From NCBI GenBank assembly GCA_052171275.1, contig CM125795.1, positions 1,240,001 to 1,304,000 on the forward strand: a stretch of DNA of 64,000 bases, given 5' to 3'. A program made the translations under genes and the position numbers. Under the pieces are notes generated by a model. That model was not told the origin of the DNA, ran no database searches, and saw only the letters and a list, made by a program, of their open reading frames with translations. Shown piece by piece: positions 42,580 through 54,581 of this stretch (positions are counted from its first letter, which is position 1; the number at the start of each line of letters is the position of its first letter). Source of the DNA: Arsenophonus sp052171275. GTDB taxonomy: Bacteria; Pseudomonadota; Gammaproteobacteria; Enterobacterales; Enterobacteriaceae.

Positions 42580-43153
42580 TTTATAAAATAAGTAATAAAT
42601 TAAATTAATTATAATAATCATAAAATATATTTATCTAATAAACTTTTTTTAAATTATAAAAACATATAAAAATATAGTAATATATAGCTAATAATATAAA
42701 ATGATATCTGAATTAGTATTCAGAATAAATTAATAAAAATATTTTTTTAACTACATAAGTAATTAAATATCAAGTTGTATTAATATACATTAGAAAAAAA
42801 TCAATAAATTTCATGAAATCTAATATAACATGCAATTAAATTAAATTTAATCAATTAATAATGATATATATATTAGTTTTTAATATTCCATCAAATTTTA
42901 AGATAAATAAAAAATTTTAATTTTGAATTATTATAAAATGATAAAAAATTAAATAAAATTTTGAATCTTATTATAAAGATGATAGATAACTAAATTAAAA
43001 ATTTATAAAAATTATTTTAAATTTAGAATTTAAATCTATCTATCATATTAATTATATTAAAAATAATAAAAGTTAAAAATTAATATCGTTATATTTATTT
43101 TTTTTTAAAAAAAAAATTAACGTCAATATGATTAATCGTCATATATTATATAG

Positions 43154-43194
43154 ATTTTAAATTTATTATCTGAATTAGATAATAAATTTAAAAT
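43154..43194. repeat. 18-bp perfect inverted repeat, 5-nt loop
   Basis: 43154-43171 pairs with 43177-43194; loop GAATT; one G:C pair. Confidence 0.7.
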
Positions 43195-43532
43195 TATATT
43201 TTATTCTAAATTAATTTAAGTTAAATATAATATAGAAATATCATAATTTATTTAAAATAATAAACTAATGATTATATAATCATAATACAATATATAAAAT
43301 AGAAATATAAATAAAATTTATAAATAAAAAACTTAATTAGATGAAATTCTATGAGCACTCATTAGTGGTTTTCAAGAAAATAAGAAAAGAAAAACATTAT
43401 AAAATAATTAAAATATAAATATTATATAAAATATTAAACTTGAATATATATTATAAGTGATATAAAACTTAAAAAGTTTTTAACTTTATAAATTATCTAT
43501 TATTACAGATAATTTAATTATTAAAGGAATAT

Positions 43533-43880
43533 ATGATAATACATTTTAAACTATTAATTGCTATTGCTATACTTGCTTGTATTTTAACAACGAGTTGTTC
43601 TATATTAGAACGAGTTGTTTATAATCCTAATATTAATCAAGGCAACCATCTTTCTGCATATAATATTTCAAAAATCAAAAATGGGATGACTCAAGAACAA
43701 ATAATTTATATATTAGGAACTCCGATGTTAAAAGAACCTTTTGGTAAACAAATTTGGTATTATATTTTTCGTCAACAACTTAGCTATAAAAAAATCAAAC
43801 AACAAACACTAATAATTACTTTTGATATAAATGGTATTTGTGTTAATATTAATAATAAAATTAGCTTATTAGCAATATAA
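43533..43880 (+). CDS. bamE: Outer membrane assembly lipoprotein BamE, 115 aa
   Basis: Accessory lipoprotein of the BAM complex that inserts beta-barrels such as the fimbrial usher. The N-terminal hydrophobic signal ends at C22 (ILTTSCSILERVVYNPNINQGN). The SmpA/OmlA fold motifs ISKIKNGMTQEQIIYILGTPM and WYYIFRQQ are clear. The lipobox is unusual: threonine, not leucine, stands three residues before the cysteine (TTSC against LTAGC in E. coli). AAAGGA lies about 5 nt before the ATG. Length equals the family norm (113-115). Confidence 0.95.
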   Translation: MIIHFKLLIAIAILACILTTSCSILERVVYNPNINQGNHLSAYNISKIKNGMTQEQIIYILGTPMLKEPFGKQIWYYIFRQQLSYKKIKQQTLIITFDINGICVNINNKISLLAI

Positions 43881-44001
43881 AGATATATAATCTATTTTCA
43901 TCCTAATATTTTTCAAGACTATTAATATTTGTTAAAATAAACATCAATAGTCTCGTTTCTATCTCTAGAATTATATAAAAAAAACTAAATTGATACTTAA
44001 A

Positions 44002-44325
44002 TCATCTCTTAATAAGTAATTTATTAAGATTTTTTTTAGATTTTTCTGCACGTTTACGACGTATTTCTTTTGGATTATAAAGCAATGAGCGATAAATTTC
44101 AATACGATCACCTTCGGATATTATATCTGATAAATTAGCTAATTTACCATAAAAACCAACTTTATTTTTATTTAAATCAATATCATCACAAATCGATAAA
44201 ATACCTGATTTTATAATCGCCTCTTCAATACTAATTTTATTTTTTAACTTTACATATAACAAAAATTGCCTATCTGACAATGCATAAATAATTTCAATAT
44301 TTATTTTAACCACAATAAACCTCAT
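44002..44325 (-). CDS. rnfH: RnfH family ubiquitin-fold protein, up to 107 aa
   Basis: Small beta-grasp protein of unclear biochemical role, coded beside ratA in enterics. Recognised by INIEIIYALSDRQFLLYVKL, DIDLNKNKVGFYGKLANLSD, GDRIEIYRSLLYNPKEIRRKRAEKS. With ATG 44325 the gene overlaps the end of ratA by 20 nt. A GTG at 44311-44313 would give 103 residues and aligns better with the E. coli start (MPGKIAVEVAYAL). Translational coupling to ratA is likely with either start. The lysine-rich tail extends slightly beyond the family end. Confidence 0.9.
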   Translation of the reverse strand: MRFIVVKINIEIIYALSDRQFLLYVKLKNKISIEEAIIKSGILSICDDIDLNKNKVGFYGKLANLSDIISEGDRIEIYRSLLYNPKEIRRKRAEKSKKNLNKLLIKR

Positions 44326-44746
44326 GAGCGCGTTTAATAAAAGATTGCATTATATTTTTAGTCAACTCTTTTAAAAAGATATCAAAAGCAAATTCAATAA
44401 GTTTATTAGTAAATTCAAAATCAAGATATAATTCTACTTTACACGTGTTTTTATTTAAAGGTATAAACAACCAATTACCTATTAGCTTACGAAATGGTCC
44501 TTTTACTAGCTGCATTTTAATACTTTTATTATCTTGTAATATATTATGAGTAATAAAACTATTTGTAATACCAGATTCAGAAACTTTAATTAATGCGATC
44601 ATTTCATTATTGACATAACTTAATATCTGACTATCAAGACAACCACATAAAAATTGAGAATATGAATTTACATCATTGATTAAATTATACATTTTCTCTA
44701 CACTATAAATTACTAATGCAGATTGATTAATTTTCGGCATAATCAT
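44306..44746 (-). CDS. ratA: RatA, START/COQ10-type protein, 146 aa
   Basis: START-domain protein, reported in E. coli as a ribosome-association toxin and related to Coq10 ubiquinone-binding proteins. The match runs along the whole chain: MPKINQSALVIYSVEKMYNLINDVNSYSQFL, VKGPFRKLIGNWLFIPL, LDFEFTNKLIEFAFDIFLKELTKNIMQSF. Start choice is open: ATG 44746 (used here), ATG 44740 (MPKI, matching the shorter E. coli form), or GTG 44755. None has a good Shine-Dalgarno sequence. It forms a two-gene unit with rnfH. The glycine-cysteine stretch FLCGCLDS differs from the FLPGC of E. coli. Confidence 0.9.
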   Translation of the reverse strand: MIMPKINQSALVIYSVEKMYNLINDVNSYSQFLCGCLDSQILSYVNNEMIALIKVSESGITNSFITHNILQDNKSIKMQLVKGPFRKLIGNWLFIPLNKNTCKVELYLDFEFTNKLIEFAFDIFLKELTKNIMQSFIKRAHEVYCG

Positions 44747-44903
44747 TTTTTTCACTATTTAAATCAAAAAATAATAATTTTGATAAACAATTAAATAAAA
44801 TTTAAAACAATAACTTAGTTTAATAAATATTTATTTATTATCAAATAATAAATCTTTATTGTGATATTTGTATGCCTACCACATAGTAGAGAAATTAAAA
44901 ATT

Positions 44904-45398
44904 ATGAAAAAGAAAAATAGATATAAATCTAGTTTAGCAACAATTATTTTAAATAAAAAAGCTTATCATGAATATTTTATCAATGAAGAAATCGAGGCAG
45001 GTTTAGCTTTAATGGGTTGGGAAGTTAAAGCACTACGTTCTGGTGGAAACGTTAACATTGTTAATAGTTATATTTTATTAAAAAACAATGAGATGTATCT
45101 TATTGGTATAACAATTACTCCATTAAAAATGGCTTCATCCCATATTGTTTATGATCCAATTCGTGCGCGAAAATTATTATTGAATAAACGTGAACTTAAT
45201 TCATTATTCATTAAAATTAATCATAAAGGATATACAGCTATAGCGTTATCACTATACTGGAAAATGGCCTGGTGTAAAGTAAAAATTGGGATCGCAAAGG
45301 GTAAAAAAGAACATGATAAGCGTTCTTGTATTAAAGAAAAAGAATGGAAACTAGATAAATTAAGAGTTATAAAAAAACTCAAAACGATAACAATATAA
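44904..45398 (+). CDS. smpB: SsrA-binding protein SmpB, 164 aa
   Basis: Binds tmRNA and brings it to stalled ribosomes for trans-translation. ATG 44904 (MKKKNRYKSSLATIILNKKAYHEYFI) fits the E. coli start; the frame is open 12 codons further upstream only through a TTG. Conserved elements are present: EAGLALMGWEVKALRSG, the ALSLYWKMAWCKVKIGIAKGKKEHDKR box, and a basic C-terminal tail. Length is close to 160. It lies 48 nt upstream of ssrA, the usual arrangement, so both partners of the system are kept. Confidence 0.96.
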   Translation: MKKKNRYKSSLATIILNKKAYHEYFINEEIEAGLALMGWEVKALRSGGNVNIVNSYILLKNNEMYLIGITITPLKMASSHIVYDPIRARKLLLNKRELNSLFIKINHKGYTAIALSLYWKMAWCKVKIGIAKGKKEHDKRSCIKEKEWKLDKLRVIKKLKTITI

Positions 45399-45446
45399 AA
45401 TATTAGTATTATTAATACTTTTATGATAAAGTTAAAAAATAAACTT

Positions 45447-45816
45447 GGGGCTGATTATGGATTCGACGAAATTTATAAAATCCAAAGGTGCATGCCGAGG
45501 TGCGGTTGGCCTCGTAAAAAACCGCAAAAAATAGTCGCAAAAGACGATAATAACTACGCACTGGCAGCTTAAAATCTGAACAGAGCCCCTTTTTACCTAA
45601 ACTATTCTCTTAAGTTGGTCAAAGAGTGGTCAAACATATATAAAAAAGAGATCGCGTGAATACCTAACCTGTGGTTGAAGCGTTAAATTTAATCAGGTTA
45701 GTCTATTAGCAGTGTGTCTATCTACGGCTAATTGATGAATGTAAAGATCAGACTAAGCATGTAGTTACCGAGGATATAGTGATTTTCGGACGTGGGTTCA
45801 ACTCCCACCAGCTCCA
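45447..45816 (+). ncRNA. ssrA: Transfer-messenger RNA (tmRNA), about 370 nt
   Basis: The 5' end GGGGCTGATTATGGATTCGACG and the 3' TTCGGACGTGGGTTCAACTCCCACCAGCTCCA form the tRNA-Ala-like half; GGGGCTG pairs with CAGCTCC. The internal GTGCATGCCGAGG...GGTTGGCCTCGT and pseudoknot segments match enteric tmRNA. The reading frame resumes at GCA 45537. The 3' CCA is not encoded: the discriminator A at 45816 is followed by AAAA. A candidate -10 (TATGAT, 45422-45427) lies upstream. Confidence 0.97.
45537..45572 (+). other. tmRNA proteolysis-tag reading frame
   Basis: Codons GCA AAA GAC GAT AAT AAC TAC GCA CTG GCA GCT TAA encode AKDDNNYALAA. The E. coli tag is ANDENYALAA, so this has one extra residue while keeping the YALAA end recognised by ClpXP and the adaptor-binding region in altered form. 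Confidence 0.93.
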
Positions 45817-45906
45817 AAAATTTTTTGTTATATCAATATAAGCAATAACTTTAAAAAAACAAAATCATAAAAATTAACTTAACATAAATATATTAAAATA
45901 ATCTTG

Positions 45907-45928
45907 TATATATTTTTAAAAATATATA
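45907..45928. repeat. 22-bp A/T palindrome 90 bp after tmRNA
   Basis: Loop-free all-A/T palindrome centred at 45917/45918. Might help end ssrA transcription, but there is no following T-run. Confidence 0.35.
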
Positions 45929-46497
45929 TTTATTTAAAATTTAAAATATTTAATTAAATACTATAATTATTGATTAATATTAAATCTTATATTTATAAAA
46001 TAGAGATGTTATATAAACTTAAAACTCTAAATATATAATAACTTTATTTGAAATAATTTCTTATTACCATAAATAAATTAAAAAAATTTTTAATATATTA
46101 GTAAAAAAAACAAAAAATATTAATAAATACTTTTCCTATACCTTAAAAATTATAAAAGACAACTTTTGTTTTTATTATATAATATTATTATTTAATAATA
46201 TAACTATTATAATAAATTATAAGTAAAGTTTACTTTTTATATTATAATTTACTTAAAACGATTTTATAATCAATACTAAAATTTCAAAAATAATTTTTAA
46301 TTTCATAAATATTTTATTTTTACATTATAATTTAATCTTCTTTCTTGAATGCAAAATATTTAATAAAATATTATATGAAAATTAAACCATCTATATTTTA
46401 TTAACTTTTTAGTAAAAAAGGATTTTTGTTAAATAATACTTTGTTATTTAACAATATTTTTTGTTAAATAAATATTCGAATACATAATACGATTATA

Positions 46498-46521
46498 TTT
46501 TAATATTTTAAAATATTAAAA
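46498..46521. repeat. 24-bp A/T palindrome, partly repeated
   Basis: Loop-free palindrome centred on TTTTAAAA; most of its core recurs about 23 bp downstream. All A/T, low weight. Confidence 0.4.
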
Positions 46522-48897
46522 ATATATTTTAAAATATTAAAAGATAGAAAACTTAAAAAGTTATTAATTATTATAGAAAAATCTAAAATTATTTTTTTCT
46601 TCCCTTCATTTAAAAACATTAATTAATATAACGTTACCATTTATATTTTTATACAGATTTAAGGTGATAGATCATAAAATCAAATTATATATTATTTAAA
46701 TTAAAGAATTATCTTAAAAGTTAAGAAAATTAACTTAAAATTTATAATTCCAACATTTAAATTATAAAATTAATCAAATAATTTTATCTAGTTTATACTA
46801 GGATAGTATATATGAAATTGTTAATATATTATCAATTGGATAACTATAATCCATTTATATTTTTTAACAATTCTAATCACATAAATTTAATGTAAATATT
46901 TTATCATATTGACTATATACATAATATCAATCATATAAAGATTACATCCATATATACTAATATTGATTAAAGATAAAAATATTTTTTATTTAACATCAAT
47001 TATTAATATTTTTTATAAAATTAATAATATAAAAGATACATTTTCAATTTTTCTATCATAATTCATTTTGTATATAATATTAGTAATAAGTTTATAAACA
47101 CAACTCAATTTAAATAATTTATAATATATAAATAAAATTCAATAAACAAAAGTTTTTATCAATCAAATATCCTTATTTAATGTATTAAATAAATGATTCA
47201 ATTATAAAAGATAACTTGATTTTATAAATTCTTTTTATAATCTAATTTTTAGATTGGTAAGATTTTTATAATTCTTGCTATTATTAAATAATTAATAGTA
47301 AGAAAATATTTATTTACTTATACTAAATAACTTTTCAAAAAAAAATAAAGTTAGATGAAAAATATTATTTTTTAATATAAAACTTTTGTAAAACTAAAAT
47401 ACTTTAATTTATGATATTTTAATCATCTTTATATAAATATTATATATTAATTTTATTATTAAATAAATAAAATAAAACTTTTTTTAACTATCAAAATAAA
47501 TATAAAACTATTATTTGTAATTTATTATTATTCTATATATTGTAGTGTTTAGTTTTTTATTAATTTTAAAATATAAATTAATTATTTATAATTTAATATT
47601 TATAAGTAATATAAATATATATCAAATTTAATTTTGATAAAGAAAATAATAAATCCTTTTATATAAATAAATATCTATAAAAATCAATTCATTTATTAAA
47701 ATATTATTTTTTATTTTATAGTTATTTGATTTCACTAAGATAATTGTAATCATAAATTTATTTTTTGAAACTTATTTGATATTATAAAGTATAAATATTC
47801 AAATATAATTTATTTTTTAATTATAATTCATGAAAAAGAAATTTATTATTGTTAATAATTAATATTTATGATAAAACTTTAAAAAATAAATTATATATTA
47901 TACTTATAATATAAAAAATAATTAACTTGAAGATTAATTATATTTTAAATATTATAAAATATTAATTTTAATATATCTTTATATCTTATTTAACTAAATA
48001 TGTAATGTAAGAATAATTTAAATAAATTATTTTTATTACTTTTATATTTATGTAATTTTTATCTTTAATTATAACAATATAACAGTTCTTATTAGTAAAA
48101 TTTTTTAATAAATATATAATTATTTTATCACTAAAAATAAATAAAAACTATATTTTAAATTACTACTCATATCAAAATGATTAAATATTAATATATATTT
48201 ATATATGATATTTTAGTTTAATTTAAAGTTAAATTACATTAATAATTTAATTAAAAAAAAAGTTAAATAAACTAGCTTTTATTTTCATAGATAAGATCTA
48301 ATAGTTAATTTTATTATATTTATTGATATATTGAAAATCGTATATTTTTTTATTTATAAAATAACTAACATAATAAAATACTAAAATATAATTATTATTA
48401 ATTATAATTTTATATTATATTAAATAATTAATTAAATAACAATTAAAAATATTTATTAGTAATTTATTATTAATTTTAATAAGTTATACTAATAAATATA
48501 AAATATATTAACTTATATTAAAAATAAGATTTTTAATCTTATTAATTATTTTTAATATATAAAATTAATAAATTAACATTATCAAATAATAAAATAGTAA
48601 TATTTAGTTCTTGATAAGATTATTAATTTATTTAATAAAGAAAGAATTTAATAATTATTTTAAATTTTAATTATGTTATTTAACAATTTTTATTAAATAA
48701 AAGTATGTTGATTATTTATAGATGATATATTAATATAGTTATATAAAACAATAAATAAAAAAATAAGAAATATTTATATAAATGATTTAATATTATTAAT
48801 ATTTAAATTATTTATATAAAATTATAAAGATTAATCATAATTAATAACATAACTTATATTAATGTATTTTAATAAAATAAATAGATAAAATAAATTT

Positions 48898-48933
48898 ATT
48901 TATAACTATTTTTTATTTAAAATAGTTATAAAT
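48898..48933. repeat. 15-bp perfect inverted repeat, 6-nt loop
   Basis: 48898-48912 pairs with 48919-48933; one G:C pair. Confidence 0.6.
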
Positions 48934-49384
48934 TTTACTAAAGAATCTAATTAAATTATATATTAAAACATTAATTAAATTAATATTTAAATAATATTAA
49001 AAAATAAGATAGTTAATATAATATTTATATAAATAATTAATATAGTTATTTTATATATTTTTAACTAGATATTTATTAATAATATAAATTAAGTTTAATT
49101 ATAAACAAACTAATTCATATTTTAATTAAATCACTTAATAATATAATATAAATAATAATTATTATAGTAACTTTTTTAAAAAAAATGAATATATTTATAT
49201 CTTATATATTATATTATAAATAACTTCAATAATATCTTTTATATCAAAAAGTATTACTAATAAATTAAAACTAAAATATTCTTTTAATAGTTTTTAATAT
49301 TAAAATTTATTTTTTAGATTAAAATATTTAATATAAATAAAATTTATATACTTAATAAAAGAATAATATTAATATTATTTAATG

Positions 49385-49423
49385 CTTATTATTAATAATT
49401 CATTATGAATTATTAATAATAAG
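49385..49423. repeat. 19-bp perfect inverted repeat, 1-nt centre
   Basis: 49385-49403 pairs with 49405-49423 around a single T at 49404. The ends are C and G, with another G:C pair near the centre. Confidence 0.75.
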
Positions 49424-51103
49424 ACAGATTGTTTACAGTTCACAACTATTATTATTTATGTATAGATATAAACTATAATATCGTTTTTATAAACATATTA
49501 TAAATATATTTTAAAAAAAGTTTATTTTTTGTTTATTTTATATAACTTAATGCATCTAACTAAAAAAATAATTATTTATATATAGTCATATATCATTTCT
49601 TATTTTACTTCTTTAATAAATTAAATTTATTTAATATAAAACATTCATTAAAAATAAATTAATACATCAAATTCTTATAAGATAATATTTTAAATAAATT
49701 AATTAAAATTATGAAAATAATATAAACGAAATTAATATTAATAAATGATAATAAATAATAAAATTAAATTAATAGTAAAGATTACTGAAAATATATCTAA
49801 AATATATTATATTCTATTTTAGATCTATTCATAATATAAAATTAATGATTATCAATTTTATTAATTTATTCATTCTATTTATTTTATATAAAAATACTTT
49901 TTAAAAAATTACTTAATTAATTATAATAAATAAATATTTAGAATTTTTTTATAAATAAAAAGCAATTTATTACTACTTAATATTAATTAATTAAAATATT
50001 ATCTTAATATCACTGATGATAAAATTATCATTTATCTAGATATTATCTTTTACTATGTAAAAATAATATTAATAAAAACAATAATTTTTAATTTATTATA
50101 TTTTAACGTTATTATTAGAATGTTATTCTAATAATCTTTATTTAATACTTAACAAGACAAAAATACTAAATAATAATTATGAAAATAATTTTATAAAATT
50201 AAAAATTCTTTCACTTATATCAATTGATAAATAAATTTATAATTTTTAACTTATGTAATTTCATAATTGATTATTTCAAGATATTATTTTTAATAATATA
50301 GTAAAATTTAAATATAATAAATTTTATTAATAAGAACATAACTATAATTATCTTATATTGCTTTACCATAACATATTCTATTAAATTTTTTTACTTTTAA
50401 AAACTATTTTTATTAATAGAAGAAATTAATCAAGTTTTCAAAACTATAAAAGCTTAGATATTTTAGTATGTTTTAATACAGCAAGCAGATCAGAAAATAA
50501 TCATTATTATTTGTTGTTCAATAATAAAATTATATAATTGATTGATTAATTTCTACATTAATATAAATATTTGAATAATTAAATAAATACCAACGATTAA
50601 TAATCTTAACTTAGAAAGTTTTTAGATATTTATGTTTATATAAATAAATAATCATCTTAAGAATAATTTACTACAATAATATTTTATTAATAATTATAAT
50701 ATCTCCGTATAAATTATACGATATCTCAATTATTAGATTATGTTTTACTAATATAATTTATATTAATCTATAAGATGGAAAATTCTATATTCTATATACA
50801 ATATAGTTATATGAATAATGAATTATCATAAAGATAACAATAAAAATCTAGTAAATGTTATTCAGATATATTAATATTATGATATGGATTTATTGATATC
50901 TTTAATTAATAATACTATTTATAATAAAAAAGTTGTTAATTAATACTAATAATATAAAATTAAATGTAATATCTTTATATATAAAATATTTTAAAATAAA
51001 CTACTTGATAAGATCAAAATCTTATTAATATTAATTATCTTAACTATCATAAGAAGTTTAATAAATAATTCAAAAATAGTTTTAAATTATTAAAATATAT
51101 ATT

Positions 51104-51140
51104 AATTATAATATTACATGATTAATGTAATATTATAATT
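51104..51140. repeat. 16-bp perfect inverted repeat, 5-nt loop
   Basis: 51104-51119 pairs with 51125-51140; loop GATTA; one G:C pair. A 22-bp loop-free palindrome centred on ACTAGT follows at 51180-51201. Confidence 0.65.
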
Positions 51141-51179
51141 TTCTATCTAAAACATTTTATATCTATGATATAAAATTTT

Positions 51180-51201
51180 AAATATTAACTAGTTAATATT
51201 T
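51180..51201. repeat. 22-bp perfect palindrome centred on ACTAGT
   Basis: Eleven-base arms without a loop, centred at 51190/51191, 40 bp after the 51104 hairpin. Confidence 0.6.
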
Positions 51202-51496
51202 TTTACTATGTAATATTGATTATTTTGATTATATAAAATAATATAAAATATAAGATTAAATATGATTACCATATGAATATAATTATCAATATAATTGAAG
51301 TTATTTATTTTTAATATTTCAATATCATTTTTTAAACTCATGATTAAAAATAAATTATTGTATTTATTTATATTACTAAACAAAAAAAAGATGATATACA
51401 TTATATTATAGTATCTTAGATGATTATATATTACATAATATATTATTCTGATTAATTAAACATAATGAATTAATCAATAAGATTCTATCTTATAAA

Positions 51497-51538
51497 ATTC
51501 ATAAACTATGATATTGATCAATATCATAGTTTATGAAT
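51497..51538. repeat. 42-bp perfect loop-free palindrome
   Basis: 51497-51517 (ATTCATAAACTATGATATTG then A) is the exact reverse complement of 51518-51538, centred on TTGATCAA. Four G:C pairs per arm pair set. No gene within 5 kb. Confidence 0.9.
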
Positions 51539-52547
51539 AGATATAATAGATAATAATATTTATTAGATAAATATAACTTTAGTAAAGAAAACCATATTTA
51601 GTTTCAAAGAAAATAAGTATATATAATTATATTTAATAATTATCATTTTTTAAAAATTTTTTATCAAATAATAAATTTATAGTTTTTTATTAAAAAAGAA
51701 TTAGTTATAAAATGAATATATTTAGATTTAAAATAATTTTATTAGAATTTATATTCTAAAGAATTAATGATTTATGATTAATAATTTTTAGTTTCTTAAA
51801 AGACTATTTATAGATAAAATGTTTACTATTTTTGTTAATTGATACTTTTGTTGATTTAATTATTAAATAATTTAGTTTTAAGTAACTTTATATTTTATTA
51901 TAAATTACAAATACTAATAAAATTAAGATTAAAATTGAATAAAAATATAAAAATTAAATAAATTAAAATAATATTGATAATTAAATAAAAAGTTATATGT
52001 GTAAATATAGATATTGATATTTTAACAATAAACATATACTTATGATTAATGTTATTTATTACATAAAACATACAATTGGAGTAGATATTTTAAAGAAAAA
52101 GTTATAATATAATAGATAATTTATCGTAGAAATAATATGTATCTACAATTTAAGTTCTAATCAATATTTTACTAACTATCCTAATCATTTCATTGTTACA
52201 ACTATTAATGAAATCATTTAAATAATATTTATAATATTTTCGTTATAAAATAATCATTTTTAGTTATCTATATATACTATTTATGAGTATATCTTTTATC
52301 AGTTAATCTTTAGAATTTAAAAATAAAAAGATACTAATCATAGTTATTTTTTAACTTAAAATTTAATTGGTTAATTACTTAAAATAAAATATATTCTTTC
52401 TTTTTTGATGTTTAATTTATATTAGAATAATTTTATAAGTTCATTTTTTAAATTAAAATACTGAAAATTCATATTAAATTTTAAATTAATATTTTTATTA
52501 TTAATATGAATAGAATCAAAAAAATAAATATTAATATAACTTCTTAT

Positions 52548-52584
52548 AATTATTCTTAAAATTATTTAAATTTTAAGAATAATT
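52548..52584. repeat. 16-bp perfect inverted repeat, 5-nt loop
   Basis: 52548-52563 pairs with 52569-52584; one G:C pair. Confidence 0.65.
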
Positions 52585-52951
52585 TATTTTTAATATAATT
52601 TAAATAATTATTTTTAGTTTATTCCATATCATTATTAAATATAAATTTAATGAAAATTATTAAGTATTTTAAAAAAATATCTACGATTTAACATATTCAG
52701 CAAATTAATAAATTTATTATTCATATATATTAGTAAATCAAGAAAATTTATTTATATTAGAATTGAAATATTCTTAAAAACAAAACATATTAATTAATAA
52801 TGAATATAGTGGATTATGTGATACCCTTGAGTTACTATAAAATATATTGTCAAGAAAGTAATTATTCATAACAGGAAATTATCTGGTTAATTAATATTAA
52901 TTAAATATGAAATTTTAATGAATAAATTATCTACTAATATTAATTAAACTC

Positions 52952-53001
52952 TTATTGATTATATTATAACTAATTTTACTTAGTTATAATATAATCAATA
53001 A
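52952..53001. repeat. 21-bp perfect inverted repeat, 8-nt loop
   Basis: 52952-52972 is the exact reverse complement of 52981-53001; loop ATTTTACT. Two G:C pairs. Confidence 0.8.
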
Positions 53002-53077
53002 TAATTAGTATTACTTACTTGATAAAATAATAAGTAATTAATTATTATTACTTATTTTAAGTAACTAAAATACAATT

Positions 53078-53110
53078 ATATTTATCTTGATTAAGATAAA
53101 TATTTTTTAG
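53078..53110 (+). terminator. Terminator-like hairpin in the ssrA-ligA desert
   Basis: ATATTTATCTT (53078-53088) pairs with 53093-53103 around GATT, and TTTTTT follows at 53103-53108. No live gene lies upstream for 7 kb; it could be the relic terminator of a lost gene. Confidence 0.35.
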
Positions 53111-53461
53111 ATTAAATAGTTATTTGGATCTATAAATTATCTATTTTCAATTTTTTATAAAATATTATGTTTAATTATTTATTCTTTAATAAAAATTAAA
53201 ATTAATAATATATTGTTATAATAGACTTATATTTATTGTCATTAAATATATTAATTTTGTTACAACTTTTTATTTACTATTTTAGTAAATAATCAATTTT
53301 ATCATAATATCGTAGAAGTTTATATTTTAAATTTATAATAATTATAACCATAATTTAGATTATTTTAAAAATTCTATAAAACTAATGATGATTCTATTAA
53401 TTATTTGTATTTTTTTATCTATAATCAATTATATTATAAAAGTGATTTTATTAACTTTTAG

Positions 53462-53503
53462 ATATATTAAAAGATATATATACTTATATATCTTTTAATA
53501 TAT
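53462..53503. repeat. 19-bp perfect inverted repeat, 4-nt loop
   Basis: 53462-53480 pairs with 53485-53503; loop TACT; one G:C pair. Confidence 0.75.
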
Positions 53504-54581
53504 TTATAATATAGATCTTTATTTTTTATTTAATTATTATTATATACTATATAGTGATATTTATAAATAGAATATTATTAATAATAAAACTTTATATATT
53601 GATATATTTTCTATTATATCATCATTTTATAATGATGAATTTCATATTTAACAAATCAAAGAGATATTAATAATTAAAGTGTAGTAATAAATAAAAAATT
53701 ATGATGAGTAATTAAAAGAAATAATTTTCTTAACCAAATCTAAAATTAAGTAAAATTATATATTATATATTTATAATATAAATTATTCTGATCACGTTAT
53801 TAAATTTTAATTAGTATTTATGTTTAAAATCAAACTACAAATAATTTTATCAGAAATTACTAGTTATATATTGGATTATTAATTATTTTTACATAAAATT
53901 TTTATAATTTTTCAAATCGTTATTTAAAAATATAATTTATCTAATATAAATTAGTGAATAAAAAATCAATTATTTATATATTCGTATTATAAATAATTAA
54001 GTTATTAACTTAAAAACTTTTTTTAAAATCATTAAATCTATTGTATATTTATTATTAATTAATAAATTACATTAAATAATGACAATTAGGATATCAGAAT
54101 AATAATAAGTATTAATTATAATAAATGAATTAAATCTTTTCATTAAATTATCTTTCTTTTTTTGCTAACAATTAATATTAATTTAGTTAATTAAAATATA
54201 TTTTTAGTAAGAAATGAATAAAAAATAACTTCTTATTAAAACTATATTATCAATATATTTATATTGTCATTTATTTTATCAAATTTCATTAGAGTGATTA
54301 ATTTTAATAATAAAAAATTAATTTCATATATCAATTTTATATTTGAAAACAAATTAATAAACTTAGAAATAAAATAACTTAATAAACCAGATTATTTATT
54401 ACTAAACTAATTTAGTTATAGTTTGTAACTGAGTAATACAAAAGATAAAGTAAAAAAATAATGAACTTAAGTATTTAAATCTAAAATAAAATAAATAAAT
54501 TATTTCTGTGATAATATTTTTATTAAGAAAAATATTTAACTATTATATTTCTATTATTTAATAGATTTTACCTCATATAAT

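Larger units (their letters stand above)
41720..43532. other. Gene-free AT-rich spacer where recN is expected
   Basis: 1.8 kb between nadK and bamE; enterics have recN (about 1.66 kb) exactly here, and the gap is of similar size but no RecN frame can be read. Contains overlapping hairpins with a T-run (42079-42134), an 18-bp hairpin (42538-42579) and another (43154-43194). A short patch with more G+C at about 43350-43375 is the only possible relic. Confidence 0.75.

Noticed and set aside
51189..51401. 70-codon open frame on the minus strand in the ssrA-ligA desert
   Set aside because: Composed almost only of codons for I, N, Y, L, F and K, with no recognisable domain; its end overlaps a palindrome.
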